64,000 nucleotides of DNA from CAWKEY01 sp963696315 (GCA_963696315.1 CAVOJU010000027.1:1-64000), one strand, 5' to 3'. Counted from the stretch's first letter, positions 19,424 through 28,555 are shown. Notes: generated by a model from the sequence alone, not told the origin. Made by a program: numbers and translations.

Positions 19424-19557
19424 AAAAATTTCCTAACTGACTAAAGGGAGTCGCTATTTTTGCGAAAGATTGTTTTGGGGATCCTAGCCCAAGCAATCGG
19501 CAAAAACTTAACGCGACTAATTAATGCCTTCGGCGCCCCAGCCGTCCTGCTTCACTC

Positions 19558-19586
19558 GTTGCATACCCAACAAAGGGGTATGCAAC
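19558..19586. repeat. Perfect 11-bp hairpin between the HNH and TA genes
   Basis: GTTGCATACCC and GGGTATGCAAC pair perfectly across a 7-nt loop (AACAAAG). No T-run follows on either strand, so it is not a canonical terminator. The 260-bp gap around it has no other recognisable feature. It could be a regulator site or an element end. Confidence 0.55.
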
Positions 19587-19683
19587 ATAGTTTTCGCAAT
19601 GACTCGACGCGATTTCGTAAAGCCTGCATTTTCACTACGCAAACAACGCTTCGTGAAAACACATGCACTATCGCTTCTGGGGA

Positions 19684-20469
19684 CTAAAAATCTTCGCTTC
19701 TCTGCGTTCCGCTTCCACGATTTTCAGCGGATGATTGTGTATGTATATTTAACTTCATTTCGTCGATTGTATAAGGCGGACTTTTCTTGTGCAGCATAAC
19801 ATGGCAATTAGGGCACATAGGGCGTAAATCTTTAACAGGATCAACTTCATAGACTTGCCCAATATCTGAAAGTTGAGTTAAATGATGCACATGAATGAAA
19901 CCCTTACCAATATCTCCATACACCTTTTCAAAATCACAACTGCACACTACGCATTGAAAACCATAGTGTTCAATGCATTTTCTTCTAGCTACCGGGTTCC
20001 TCTCGTATGAGTTTACTAATACAGTTTTTTTAATTCCTTCAAACAGAGTTTCATCAGGATTATCTAACTCATCTGGATAAACTGTTACTGTTTGAGATAA
20101 AAGAATTTTGTTAAGAATTTGTTCATGCCGAGAAATAATGGCTCTTATACCATTTAAACGTTTACCAAGACTCGCTTGGTATTTCACATGTTCATTTGTT
20201 GCCTTGATTGCATTGCCTAATTTGTCAGGACCATAATCATTTAAAATGTGTGTAAGAATGTAATCGGTATTGTCTTTATTAGTTGTAACGGTGTATTTCT
20301 CGCCATCCATCATCTTCTTGAAATTAAAAATAGAGTTAGATGCAGAGCCACGATTCATACCAAATTTAGTTTCTAAATCATTAATAGCTTGTTGCTTGCT
20401 AATTTTCCCATCATATACATCTGCCGATGCTGAATATGCCGGCTGTATCATTTCTGTTGTTATTTTCAT
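19684..20469 (-). CDS. HNH endonuclease-domain protein
   Basis: The 261-aa protein has a C-terminal HNH/McrA-like nuclease fold at about 165-235, with CVVC, the IHVHHL core, DLRPMCPNCH and a final HK, giving the zinc Cys pairs and catalytic His. The N-terminal 130 residues (EMIQPAYSASADVYDG) look helical and are of unknown function. The coding sequence is clearly more AT-rich than the flanking nir genes, a sign of transfer. It sits with yefM-yoeB between nirC and nirF on the same strand. A restriction or defence role (McrA-like, or a homing-type nuclease) is possible but not shown. No methyltransferase is adjacent. Confidence 0.75.
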   Translation of the reverse strand: MKITTEMIQPAYSASADVYDGKISKQQAINDLETKFGMNRGSASNSIFNFKKMMDGEKYTVTTNKDNTDYILTHILNDYGPDKLGNAIKATNEHVKYQASLGKRLNGIRAIISRHEQILNKILLSQTVTVYPDELDNPDETLFEGIKKTVLVNSYERNPVARRKCIEHYGFQCVVCSCDFEKVYGDIGKGFIHVHHLTQLSDIGQVYEVDPVKDLRPMCPNCHVMLHKKSPPYTIDEMKLNIHTQSSAENRGSGTQRSEDF

Positions 20470-20616
20470 GGTTCGTTCTTCTAACAGATAATAAATAATG
20501 CATCGTTCCTGGGGTCAAGCATGGGAATGAATTCTGCATCGCTTCAGCGTTACGAGACGCTGAGTGTCATTGACGGCATACCTTTGTAGAGTGTGGCAAC
20601 GATGAAAAAATCGACT

Positions 20617-20922
20617 TTAATGCTTACCTTTTCGCAAAACTCCAACCAACCAAAACGCCTCATCCTGACTTATAAACGTCTGCCACGGAGGCATGGCGGT
20701 GCCTTTGCGGCCGTTAAGAATAGTGTCGGCCAAAAAATCATCGGATTTTCCGGCCAAGGCTTCCGGTAATAGCGCAGGCCCCATGCCACCTTGTAAGGTT
20801 AGGCCATGACACGCGCCGCAATCATGCTTGAGCATATTACGGAGCGCGTCTTGCCGTTCTGGAGCCGGTTCTCCGGCAAAGCCGGAGCCGGCGAACAGCG
20901 CTAACAACAGCCATTTTTTCAC
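20617..20922 (-). CDS. nirC: NirC-type cytochrome c55X
   Basis: The 101-aa monoheme cytochrome c has a signal peptide (about 1-17), a heme-binding CGACH motif at about 35-39, and the segment AMPPW supplying the Met axial ligand. The pattern HDCGACHGLTLQGGMGPALL and the position within the locus match NirC, which is thought to deliver electrons during heme d1 maturation or to NirS. It overlaps the preceding cytochrome gene by 4 bp (ATGA). It is the last gene before the HNH/TA insert. Confidence 0.82.
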   Translation of the reverse strand: MKKWLLLALFAGSGFAGEPAPERQDALRNMLKHDCGACHGLTLQGGMGPALLPEALAGKSDDFLADTILNGRKGTAMPPWQTFISQDEAFWLVGVLRKGKH

Positions 20923-21218
20923 GGTTTCAAGCGGGAATAATAGGCGGCTACATTGGCGATATCCTGATCGCTTAACGAGCCGGCGATATTATTCATAATG
21001 TCCGATTTGCGTGTTTTGTCGCGGTATTGCTTGATTGCCGATTGCAGATATTCGGCATCACGCCCTGCCAGCGGTGGAAAAGGCGCGCCGGCAGAGGGCA
21101 TTTTAATACCATGACATTGCGAGCAAACCGCCTGAGCAGTGGATTGGCCGGCATAGATGCTGGCCGCTTCAACACCATAGGCAGAAACCAGCGTCATTAT
21201 TAAAACGAACATTCTCAT
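20919..21218 (-). CDS. Periplasmic class I cytochrome c (c553/c5-like), probable electron donor
   Basis: The 99-aa protein has a signal peptide of about 18 residues, CSQCH at residues 32-36, and a downstream KSDIMNNIAGSLSDQDI stretch whose Met is the likely sixth ligand. It overlaps the nirS stop by 4 bp and the nirC start by 4 bp. The operon context implies that it passes electrons to the cd1 reductase, the role of NirM/cytochrome c551, though the sequence is of the small c553 type. Confidence 0.8.
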   Translation of the reverse strand: MRMFVLIMTLVSAYGVEAASIYAGQSTAQAVCSQCHGIKMPSAGAPFPPLAGRDAEYLQSAIKQYRDKTRKSDIMNNIAGSLSDQDIANVAAYYSRLKP

Positions 21219-22816
21219 TTTGTTGCCCCTTTCATTTTACTCGCGTTCTCAAACTCATCGGGCGACAGTCCGCGGGTCATGTACTTAACACGGCCGTGAG
21301 AGAAAATACCGGCAGGGCTTTCCATGCCAATCGTGGCCACTTTTTGCAATGAAGTTGAATCATAAACCACGACTTCATCACCGCTGTAACCGGCACTGAC
21401 GTACAGGAATTTGCCATCGGCGCTGTATTCAGGGAAATAGGCATGACCGCCAACATCGAGGGTTTTAACCACTTCCAGGGTTTTCTTGTCGATTAACTGA
21501 ATGGTGCGCGCGCGTTTGTCTTTGGAAATAATGTCCACGGCCACATAAGGCGCATTGGCATGCGCGGCTGGCGACTCGGTACCGCCCGAGACGGGGACTT
21601 GTTTAACGACTTCCATGGTGTCCAGATCCCAAACGCTGACCACGGTTTTTTCGCAGTCGCCAAAATTGGTGCCAAAACCCAAGGTGCGGCCATCGACTTC
21701 AACTGCTGCGCCGCCGCCGACATGCGGTACGCAACCGGCTTCCAGTTTTTTGATGATTTTGCGGTCTTTCAGGTCAATCGCGGCGACGATGCTGTCGTCA
21801 TAAGAGGCAATCATCAGTTTTTGACCGCCGTGAGTCAGGAACGCATCATGCAAATGGTGGCCGACGTCGGTGATTTTGGTAACCGGAAAGCCTTCTTTTA
21901 AATCAACTACCCAGACTTGGCCGGCATTTTCCAGCGCGATCGCAAAAATATCATCAAACGGCGTGCCAATGATCATGCCGGAATCCGAAGTCACCATTTT
22001 GCCATCCGGATCAATGCCTTCGAGTTCAAAGGTTTTTAAGGGTTCCAGAGTGTCGGCATCCAGAATCACGGCGTTATGCGGTACGAAAGAGCCCGCCATG
22101 ATGTATTTGCCGTCGCGCGAAACGCCCATGCCTGGACCGTTGTAGCCGGTTTTGACGCTGCGTACGGCCTGCATGGAATACAGATCAACTTTAAAAATTT
22201 CCGCGGTATCGGTTTTTACATAAGCCCAGCGCGGGTTGGCAGGATTAAAGTCAATAATGTGCGCGGCGGTACCTGTAGGCACTTCGCCGATTTGTTTATG
22301 GGTGACACTGTTGATGAACACCGCTTTTGAACCGGCGCCGCGTCCATATTTGCCGCGCGCCGCTACGCCAATGACGTTATCCATGCTGTCGATTTCGTAA
22401 GTCGGTTTTGCCGGCAGCGTGCTTTCGTCTTTGACATAGACTTTTAATGAGGATTTGATGTCATCAATGGTCCAGGCCGGATTGTCCAGTTTGGGGGTGC
22501 TTTGCAGGTGTTGGGCCAGGCCGCGGATCTGGTCATCGGATAAACGGCCATAAAACGGAGGCATCAGGGTATCGAAACTGCCGGCCATGATTATAGTGCG
22601 CATGGCCGTAGGACTGCGGCCCTTGAGTGTTTCGGAATTAAGCGCCGGCGCCAGATAGCCGCCATGATCAGAACCGTGACAACTGGCGCAGTTGTTTTCG
22701 TAGAGTTCGTGCATTTTGGCTTTGTCATCGGCTGCGGCTTCTGCGCCCAAGGGCAACAGAACCGCGGTTAGACCGGCAATGACAGATTGCGATAGCAGTT
22801 TTTTTGTTGTTTTCAT
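21215..22816 (-). CDS. nirS: Cytochrome cd1-type nitrite reductase (NirS/NirN superfamily)
   Basis: The periplasmic enzyme has 533 aa. A signal peptide (1 to about 27) precedes a cytochrome c domain with CASCH at residues 43-47 and a Met ligand in LMPPFYG. An eight-bladed d1 propeller follows. Histidines in AAHIIDF, HHLHDAFL and CVPHVGG correspond to the proximal heme d1 ligand and the two active-site histidines of NirS. Several loops differ from classical NirS (GGGAA where GRGAN is usual; a PAGIF ending), so it may be a divergent NirS or a NirN-like protein. Context with nirC, F, D, L, G, H favours NirS. Start ATG 22816 (MKTTKKLL) follows GGAGA; a TTG-like extension to 22846 is not favoured. 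Confidence 0.75.
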   Translation of the reverse strand: MKTTKKLLSQSVIAGLTAVLLPLGAEAAADDKAKMHELYENNCASCHGSDHGGYLAPALNSETLKGRSPTAMRTIIMAGSFDTLMPPFYGRLSDDQIRGLAQHLQSTPKLDNPAWTIDDIKSSLKVYVKDESTLPAKPTYEIDSMDNVIGVAARGKYGRGAGSKAVFINSVTHKQIGEVPTGTAAHIIDFNPANPRWAYVKTDTAEIFKVDLYSMQAVRSVKTGYNGPGMGVSRDGKYIMAGSFVPHNAVILDADTLEPLKTFELEGIDPDGKMVTSDSGMIIGTPFDDIFAIALENAGQVWVVDLKEGFPVTKITDVGHHLHDAFLTHGGQKLMIASYDDSIVAAIDLKDRKIIKKLEAGCVPHVGGGAAVEVDGRTLGFGTNFGDCEKTVVSVWDLDTMEVVKQVPVSGGTESPAAHANAPYVAVDIISKDKRARTIQLIDKKTLEVVKTLDVGGHAYFPEYSADGKFLYVSAGYSGDEVVVYDSTSLQKVATIGMESPAGIFSHGRVKYMTRGLSPDEFENASKMKGATK

Positions 22817-22938
22817 GTTCAGGCTCTCCAGGTAGTATTGAATCAATATTATCTAATTAGACTCAAAAGCTCAAGTTTGAATAAGTGTAATTGTTATTGT
22901 TAGCCGTTGGAAACCAAAATCAACGGCAGAATAGAAAT

Positions 22939-22965
22939 AAAAAAGGACAGATAAATCCGCCCTTT
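22939..22965 (-). terminator. Rho-independent terminator after the porin gene
   Basis: Read on the minus strand, AAAGGGCGGAT pairs with ATCTGTCCTTT (two G-T pairs) and runs into six T. It lies between the porin stop and nirS, so the porin and nirS are separate transcription units. Confidence 0.75.
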
Positions 22966-22988
22966 ACATTGCTTGGCTTCTTGGAAGA

Positions 22989-24280
22989 CTAGAAGCTTAC
23001 GCCTGCCTGCAGCCAGAATTTGTGAGTGTCGCTCTTGCCGAGCAGGCTCCCCTTGTCATCGTAATAGGCATATTTACCTAGCAGCATGTAATGCTTGCCG
23101 AATTTTTTCACGGCAATGGCGTCCCATTCCTGACCATAGTTGATGCTGCTCGTGTCATCATGAAAGTCGTGATAAATGCCTTCGAGCTTTACGCCCATGA
23201 TATTTGTGCCTACAGCGCCGTAGATGTCACGAAGACCGTCGTTGGGTGTAGTTAAGAACTGGTCGGCCCAGCCGTTAAACGCATGCAGCGTGGACAAAGG
23301 TGTTTGAAATACCTGTCCTGTACCTTTGCCGCCCAGTTGTTCCATGCCGACTTTGCCGGTAATTTTGTAGGCAGTCAGCCCGCCCATGATGTGATAGTAG
23401 TCCGCTTGGTAGGAATTAGGATTGCTTCTGAAATCTTCCTGATAGGCATATTCCGCGGTAAACAGCGTCGCGACATTGTCATTCACTGTTGCGCCGCCAT
23501 CAAAGCGCGCGCCATAGGTTTGGTTGGATTTTCCGCTATTGGAGACCCCGTTATAGTCGAGCGATGAGGTGTAATCCAGCAAATACGTATAGGCACTTAA
23601 TTTGCCGATATTTTTGATGTCGTAACCGATATTGACAAACTGGCTATCCATGGCGTTTTTGTCTGAGACGATGTCCCTGGAGCTGATCAGGTAGCCGGCC
23701 TGAAACGGTAGTGTTGGGCAATGATTGGTTGGTTACAGTGACTGCATCAAAGGTTTGCTGCATTTGGCGCCAATCGACATCGCCAATAAAACGGTGATTG
23801 TCCAGAGCGATATGTTGGCGGCCCACTTTAACGGCTGTATCGCTGATGCCGGTGTAATTAATCCAGAATTGATTTAATTCGTGTTGTTGTGGATCGGCGA
23901 TGGTTTCGTAACCGGTTTTGCCATTTCTGAGGCTGTTATAGTCGTTGGCGACAATATCCTGATTGCCTTCGTATTCAGAATAAAGCTGGAAGCCGTAAAA
24001 TTTCGGGGTTAGATAACCCAGGCGTAAACGGGCAGTTGAAGCATTGCCTGCTTGTTTTTGAGGATTTTTGCTGTCATCGTATTCATAGCGATAGCGTAGG
24101 TCAAACTTGACCTGGCCGTATTTGGCATCGGACTGGCCGAATTTTAAGGCGTTTTCGATGCTTTCATCGATGCTGGCCGAGGCACGTTGTAGCGCCCACA
24201 TACAGGGCTAGCATAAGGGCGGATAGTGCCGTTAAACTTACATCTGACTTTCGGCGGACTATTTGCGGAGATGAAAACAT
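22989..24280 (-). pseudogene. Alginate-export-family outer membrane porin, two frame breaks
   Basis: A beta-barrel porin of about 430 residues would be encoded if the frame were restored. The start is ATG 24280 after GAGGA, opening a signal peptide (LSALMLALYVG) that is out of frame with the mature part. The mature frame begins around 24190 (RASASIDESIENALKFG) and gives barrel strands such as KFDLRYRYEYDD and KVGRQHIALDNHRF, the pattern of the alginate_exp family. It runs out at about 23700, and the remainder (AGYLISSRDIVSDKNAMDS onward, ending WLQAGVSF) is in a third frame. Each break needs one base. Such porins often lie beside nitrite reductase or c-type cytochrome genes and may pass small anions. 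It appears inactive as given. Confidence 0.72.
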
Positions 24281-24422
24281 AGCGGATTTCCTCAAAGGAT
24301 AAAACCATAAAACTTACAATGAGTGCGGTAGTATAGAGAGGAGATAAAAAATCACAACATCAGTAGCAAAAAACAACAGGTTCATGTTGGCTGATGTGAG
24401 TTTGCCGGATTAAACTGGGCAT

Positions 24423-24459
24423 GCTTCTGCACAGGCGGCTGGCGCGCCTATGCAGAAGC
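24423..24459. repeat. Strong inverted repeat downstream of gltA
   Basis: GCTTCTGCA and TGCAGAAGC enclose a second paired segment AGGCG/CGCCT after one mismatch, giving a 15-bp imperfect stem. It sits just past the gltA stop on the minus strand but has no T-run, so it may act as a 3'-end stabiliser rather than an intrinsic terminator. Confidence 0.5.
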
Positions 24460-24475
24460 GGGGTTTGAAGAGCGT

Positions 24476-25774
24476 TTAGCGTGCGGACTTGGCGGGGACG
24501 TCGCGTCGCGGTTTGCCGGTATACAGCTGTCTTGGGCGGCCGATTTTTTGTTCAGGATCAGAGATCATTTCATCCCAATTGGCAATCCAGCCTATACTGC
24601 GGCCCATTGCAAAAATGGCCGTGAACATGTTGCTCGGTATGCCCAATGCGCGCAACACGATGCCGGAATAAAAGTCGACATTGGGATACAGTTTTTTCTC
24701 AATGAAGTAGTCATCTTCCAAGGCAATGCGCTCCAGTTCCAGCGCCAGGGCAAACAGTTTGTCATCATGCAAACCGAGCTCGGTCAGCACCTCATGACAG
24801 GTCTCCCGCATCAGTTTGGCGCGCGGATCATAATGTTTGTAAACGCGATGACCGAAACCCATCAGTCTGAACGGATCGTTTTTATCCTTGGCTCTCTTGA
24901 TATAGCTATCGATATTCGAAACATCGCCCATTGCTTCGAGCATATTCAAGACCGCTTCGTTGGCGCCGCCATGGGCTGCGCCCCATAAGCAGGCAATGCC
25001 GGAGGTAACGCAGGCGTAAGGATTGGCGCCGCTGGAACCGGCCAGACGCACGGTTGAGGTTGATGCGTTTTGTTCATGATCGGCATGAAGAATGAGAATT
25101 CTGTCCAGCGCCCTGACTAATATCGGATTAGGCTTGTACTCTTCGCAGGGATTGCCCAGGAGCATGTGCATAAAATTTTCGACATAACTCAGGGAGTTAT
25201 TCGGATACATGAACGGTAAACCGATGCTGTATTTGTGGCACATGGCCACGATAGTAGGCACTTTGGCAATCAAACGAACGGCACACAGATCGCGATCTTT
25301 CTTGGAATTGATATCCAGCGCATCATGATAAAAAGCTGAGAGGGCGCCGACGACGCCGACCATAATGGCCATGGGATGCGCATCCCGTCGAAAGCCTTTA
25401 AAAAAATTGATCAGCTGTTCATGCACCATGGTGTGGCGGGTAATTTTAGTCTCGAATTGTACCAATTCCTCGCTGGTTGGCAGTTCGGATCTCAACAGCA
25501 GATAGCAGACTTCCAGATAACTGCATTGTTCTGCCAGTTGCTCGATAGGATAGCCGCGGTAAAGCAAAATGCCTTCTTCACCATCGATATACGTGATCGT
25601 TGAGCTACAACTGGCTGTGGAAGTAAAGCCGGGGTCATAGGTGAACATGCCTGTCTGTTTGTACAGGGAATGAACATCTATCACGTCGGGGCCTATAGTT
25701 CCGGATAAAACGGGCAAGCTGTAGGAATGCTCTGTTTCTCCGTCATTTAGTATAATACTGCGCTCTTTAGTCAT
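24476..25774 (-). CDS. gltA: Citrate synthase
   Basis: Condenses oxaloacetate and acetyl-CoA at the entry of the TCA cycle. The 432-aa hexameric type II (gram-negative) form shows DPGFTSTASCSSTITYIDG near the N-terminus, HADHEQNASTSTVR, the catalytic-His segment AAHGGANEAV, FGHRVYKHYDPRA and the catalytic Asp in VDFYSG. The start is taken as ATG 25774 (MTKERSIILNDGE), where similarity begins; a TTG 18 codons upstream is less likely. It follows the zwf-edd-eda genes on the same strand after a 260-bp gap with its own inverted repeat, so it is probably transcribed separately. Confidence 0.96.
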   Translation of the reverse strand: MTKERSIILNDGETEHSYSLPVLSGTIGPDVIDVHSLYKQTGMFTYDPGFTSTASCSSTITYIDGEEGILLYRGYPIEQLAEQCSYLEVCYLLLRSELPTSEELVQFETKITRHTMVHEQLINFFKGFRRDAHPMAIMVGVVGALSAFYHDALDINSKKDRDLCAVRLIAKVPTIVAMCHKYSIGLPFMYPNNSLSYVENFMHMLLGNPCEEYKPNPILVRALDRILILHADHEQNASTSTVRLAGSSGANPYACVTSGIACLWGAAHGGANEAVLNMLEAMGDVSNIDSYIKRAKDKNDPFRLMGFGHRVYKHYDPRAKLMRETCHEVLTELGLHDDKLFALALELERIALEDDYFIEKKLYPNVDFYSGIVLRALGIPSNMFTAIFAMGRSIGWIANWDEMISDPEQKIGRPRQLYTGKPRRDVPAKSAR

Positions 25775-25871
25775 GGAATCGATCTCTGTTTTAAAGGTTT
25801 CGGCCGTGGGTAATATGGCAAAGCTCAATCATTAAACTAAGACAAATCCCCGGTAAAGCCATATTGCAATT

Positions 25872-25902
25872 GGGTTAAGCAAATCAGCTATGCGCTTAAC
25901 CC
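25872..25902. repeat. 9-bp perfect inverted repeat upstream of gltA
   Basis: GGGTTAAGC and GCTTAACCC are separated by 13 bases in the eda-gltA gap, about 100 bp before the gltA ATG. It may be an operator or the weak terminator of the zwf-edd-eda unit; there is no T-run. Confidence 0.4.
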
Positions 25903-26038
25903 GGATTATTGCCCATAGCCAGTAGACAGGTTTGTTGAAGTTTTAGGCTTATTAGCAGCTACTAGCAGGAGTCTCATCGCTTATCTGCAAGGCAAGCAAA
26001 AAATAAGCAAGTAGATGGGCTTATCAGAAAAGTCTGCT

Positions 26039-26668
26039 TTATTTACTGAGGCTTGCCGCTTCGGCCGCTCTGCGGGTGATTTCGGCCCAGTCTTCTGCAT
26101 CCACGAGGTCTGCAGGTGCCATCCAGGAGCCGCCGACACAGGCCACATTGGGTAATGCCAGGTAATCTTTGGCATTATTGGGGATGATGCCGCCCGTAGG
26201 GCAGAAGGTGGCCTGCGGCAGCGGCCCCCCAATAGATTTCAGCATCGGTATGCCGCCCGCTGCTTCAGCGGGGAAAAACTTCATTTCGGTGACGCCTTTT
26301 TCCAGCAAACGCATGACTTCGCTTGGACTGATCACGCCAGGCAAAATAGGTACGCCGGTTTTTAAGGCAGCATCTATCAGGCTTTCGGTAACGCCGGGGC
26401 TCACCAGAAACTCGGAGCCGGCATCGATGGCCAGCTTCAAGGTTGCCAGGTTAATGACCGTGCCGGCACCCACAATCGCGCCCGGCACCTCGGCTTTAAT
26501 TTTTTTGATGGCCTCTATCGCAACGGGTGTGCGCAAGGTAATTTCCAGCACTTTCAAGCCGCCTTCGACCAGGGCCAGGGCCAGGGGCACGGCATGCTCA
26601 AGTTTGTGAATTACCATTACGGGCACCACGGGTGAGGTGTTCATAATCTCTTTAATGGATGCAGTCAT
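26039..26668 (-). CDS. eda: 2-keto-3-deoxy-6-phosphogluconate (KDPG) aldolase
   Basis: Cleaves KDPG to pyruvate and glyceraldehyde 3-phosphate, the last Entner-Doudoroff step. The 209-aa product has the family segments PVVPVMVIHKLEHAV, EITLRTPVAIEAI (catalytic Glu), GAGTVIN, FLVSPGV and the Schiff-base Lys in EMKFFPAEAAGG, with CPTGGI near the phosphate site. The start is set at ATG 26668 (MTASIKEIM); the 22-residue upstream extension overlaps the edd stop region and is not family-like. It lies 66 bp after edd in a zwf-edd-eda operon. Confidence 0.95.
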   Translation of the reverse strand: MTASIKEIMNTSPVVPVMVIHKLEHAVPLALALVEGGLKVLEITLRTPVAIEAIKKIKAEVPGAIVGAGTVINLATLKLAIDAGSEFLVSPGVTESLIDAALKTGVPILPGVISPSEVMRLLEKGVTEMKFFPAEAAGGIPMLKSIGGPLPQATFCPTGGIIPNNAKDYLALPNVACVGGSWMAPADLVDAEDWAEITRRAAEAASLSK

Positions 26669-26734
26669 TACAGGTCTCGGTTGTATCGGGTTAATAAGTG
26701 CCAGCCTGGAGAAGAACCGGAACGGCGCAAGCAA

Positions 26735-28555
26735 TTAATCGTTAATAAACACATTAGTCGCGCCGGTTTCTGCGGAGGATGCGTTTAGACGGAAACCAGC
26801 GAACAGTTCACGGCCCATGCCATGGTGGTGGTCTTTGGCGCTGTTGACCGCTGGTCTGCGGGCATTGAATTCGGCTTTGTCGACTAATACATTGACCTCG
26901 CCGGTTTCGGTGTTCAGGTAGATCATGTCGCCGTTGCGTACTTTCGCCAGCGGACCGCCATCGGCACATTCCGGGCACATGTGGATAGCCGAAGGCACTT
27001 TGCCGGATGCGCCGGACATACGGCCATCGGTAATTAAGGCGACCTTGAAGCCTTTATCCTGCAATAGACCGAGAGGCGGCGTCAGTTTATGCAATTCCGG
27101 CATGCCGTTGGATTTTGGCCCCTGGAAGCGGAGAACCGCAATGAAGTCTTTTTCCAGCTCACCACGTCTAAACGCTGCCATCATGTCGTCCTGATCATCA
27201 AAAACAACCGCCGGCGCTTCCACGACCCGATGCGCTTCTGCAACCGCAGACACTTTGGATACGCCGCGGCCCAGATTGCCGTGTACGACATGCAGGCCGC
27301 CGCCGGCTGCAAAGGGTTTGGCGACGGTGCTGATGACCTCAGGATCCAGCGAGGCTTCAGGGCAGGGCACCCAGCGCAACTGGCCGTCGATGAGTTTGGG
27401 TTCACGAGTGTAATTTTTCATGCCGGGCTCATCGGCAACGGTCAGAATATCTTCGTGCAGGAGGCCGTTGTCGAGCAATTCGGCAATCAGTCTGCCCATG
27501 CCGCCGGCCGCCTGGAACTGGTTGACATCGGCCGGACCGTTCGGATAGATGCGGGTAAGCAAGGGAATCGCGCGCGACAGGTTGTCAAAATCATCCCAGT
27601 TGATAATGATGCCGGCGGCACGGGCAATCGCGATCAGGTGCATGGTGTGATTGGTTGAACCACCGGTTGCCAGCAAGCCGATGATGGCGTTCAAGATTGC
27701 TTTTTCGTTGATGACGTGGCCGATGGGGCGGAAATCGTTGCCCAGAGCGGTGAATTTCAACACCTGCCGCGCGGCCGCTTTGGTCAGTTCATCACGCAGC
27801 GGCGTATAAGGATTGATGAATGAGCTGCCCGGCAGATGCAAACCCATGATCTCGACCATCATCTGGTTGCTGTTGGCGGTGCCGTAGAACGTACAAGTAC
27901 CGGGGCCGTGATACGATTTTGATTCTGATTCCAGCAGTTCTTCGCGGCCGATTTTGCCTTCTGCATATTTTTGCCGTGCGCGTGATTTTTCCTTGTTGGT
28001 GATGCCGCTGGTCATCGGGCCGGCCGGGACAAATACGGCCGGCAAATGGCCAAAACTCAGGGCGCCCATTAGCAAGCCCGGGACAATTTTGTCGCAGACG
28101 CCTAAATAGAGCGCGGCATCGAACATGTTGTGGCTCAGGCCGATGGCGGTTGCCATGGCGATGACATCACGGCTGAATAACGACAGTTCCATGCCGGGTT
28201 GGCCCTGGGTGATGCCGTCACACATGGCTGGTACGCCGCCGGCAAACTGGGCAACACCGCCCGCTTCAGCGATGGCTTGTTTGATCAGCGCCGGGAAGTC
28301 TTTGTAAGGTTCGTGGGCGGACAGCATATCGTTATAAGAAGAGATGATGGCGACATCGGCCTTTTTATCGCCCGCCAGATCGATTTTTTCACTGGCGCTG
28401 CACGCCGCAAAGCCGTGAGCCAGGTTGCCGCAGCCGAGCGCGGAACGGTGCGGGCCTTTCTCAACGGCCGCATCCACTCGCGCCAGGTAAATAGCGCGGC
28501 TTTCACGACTGCGTTCAATAACTTGTTCAGTAACTTTTTCTATAACGGGATGCAT
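26735..28555 (-). CDS. edd: 6-Phosphogluconate dehydratase
   Basis: Iron-sulfur dehydratase converting 6-phosphogluconate to KDPG. The 606-aa length is typical. Characteristic segments are SYNDMLSAHEPY, CDGITQGQPGMELSLFSRD, GVCDKIVPGLLMG, GTCTFYGTANSNQ, GGSTNHTMHL and the C-terminal LITDGRMSGASGKVPSAIH. Cys residues of the CDG, CDK and TCT segments fit the cluster ligands of the IlvD/Edd family. ATG 28555 opens MHPVIEKVTEQV. It is 70 bp downstream of zwf and 66 bp before eda, all on the minus strand. Confidence 0.96.
   Translation of the reverse strand: MHPVIEKVTEQVIERSRESRAIYLARVDAAVEKGPHRSALGCGNLAHGFAACSASEKIDLAGDKKADVAIISSYNDMLSAHEPYKDFPALIKQAIAEAGGVAQFAGGVPAMCDGITQGQPGMELSLFSRDVIAMATAIGLSHNMFDAALYLGVCDKIVPGLLMGALSFGHLPAVFVPAGPMTSGITNKEKSRARQKYAEGKIGREELLESESKSYHGPGTCTFYGTANSNQMMVEIMGLHLPGSSFINPYTPLRDELTKAAARQVLKFTALGNDFRPIGHVINEKAILNAIIGLLATGGSTNHTMHLIAIARAAGIIINWDDFDNLSRAIPLLTRIYPNGPADVNQFQAAGGMGRLIAELLDNGLLHEDILTVADEPGMKNYTREPKLIDGQLRWVPCPEASLDPEVISTVAKPFAAGGGLHVVHGNLGRGVSKVSAVAEAHRVVEAPAVVFDDQDDMMAAFRRGELEKDFIAVLRFQGPKSNGMPELHKLTPPLGLLQDKGFKVALITDGRMSGASGKVPSAIHMCPECADGGPLAKVRNGDMIYLNTETGEVNVLVDKAEFNARRPAVNSAKDHHHGMGRELFAGFRLNASSAETGATNVFIND

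Noticed and set aside
18918..20469. Complete defence island (restriction-modification)
   Set aside because: Only an HNH nuclease and a TA pair are present; no methyltransferase, specificity or helicase gene lies nearby.
22903..22927. Inverted repeat GCCGTTG...CAACGGC upstream of nirS as an FNR/DNR-type operator
   Set aside because: It does not match the TTGAT-N4-ATCAA pattern; no convincing FNR/DNR box was found by eye before nirS.
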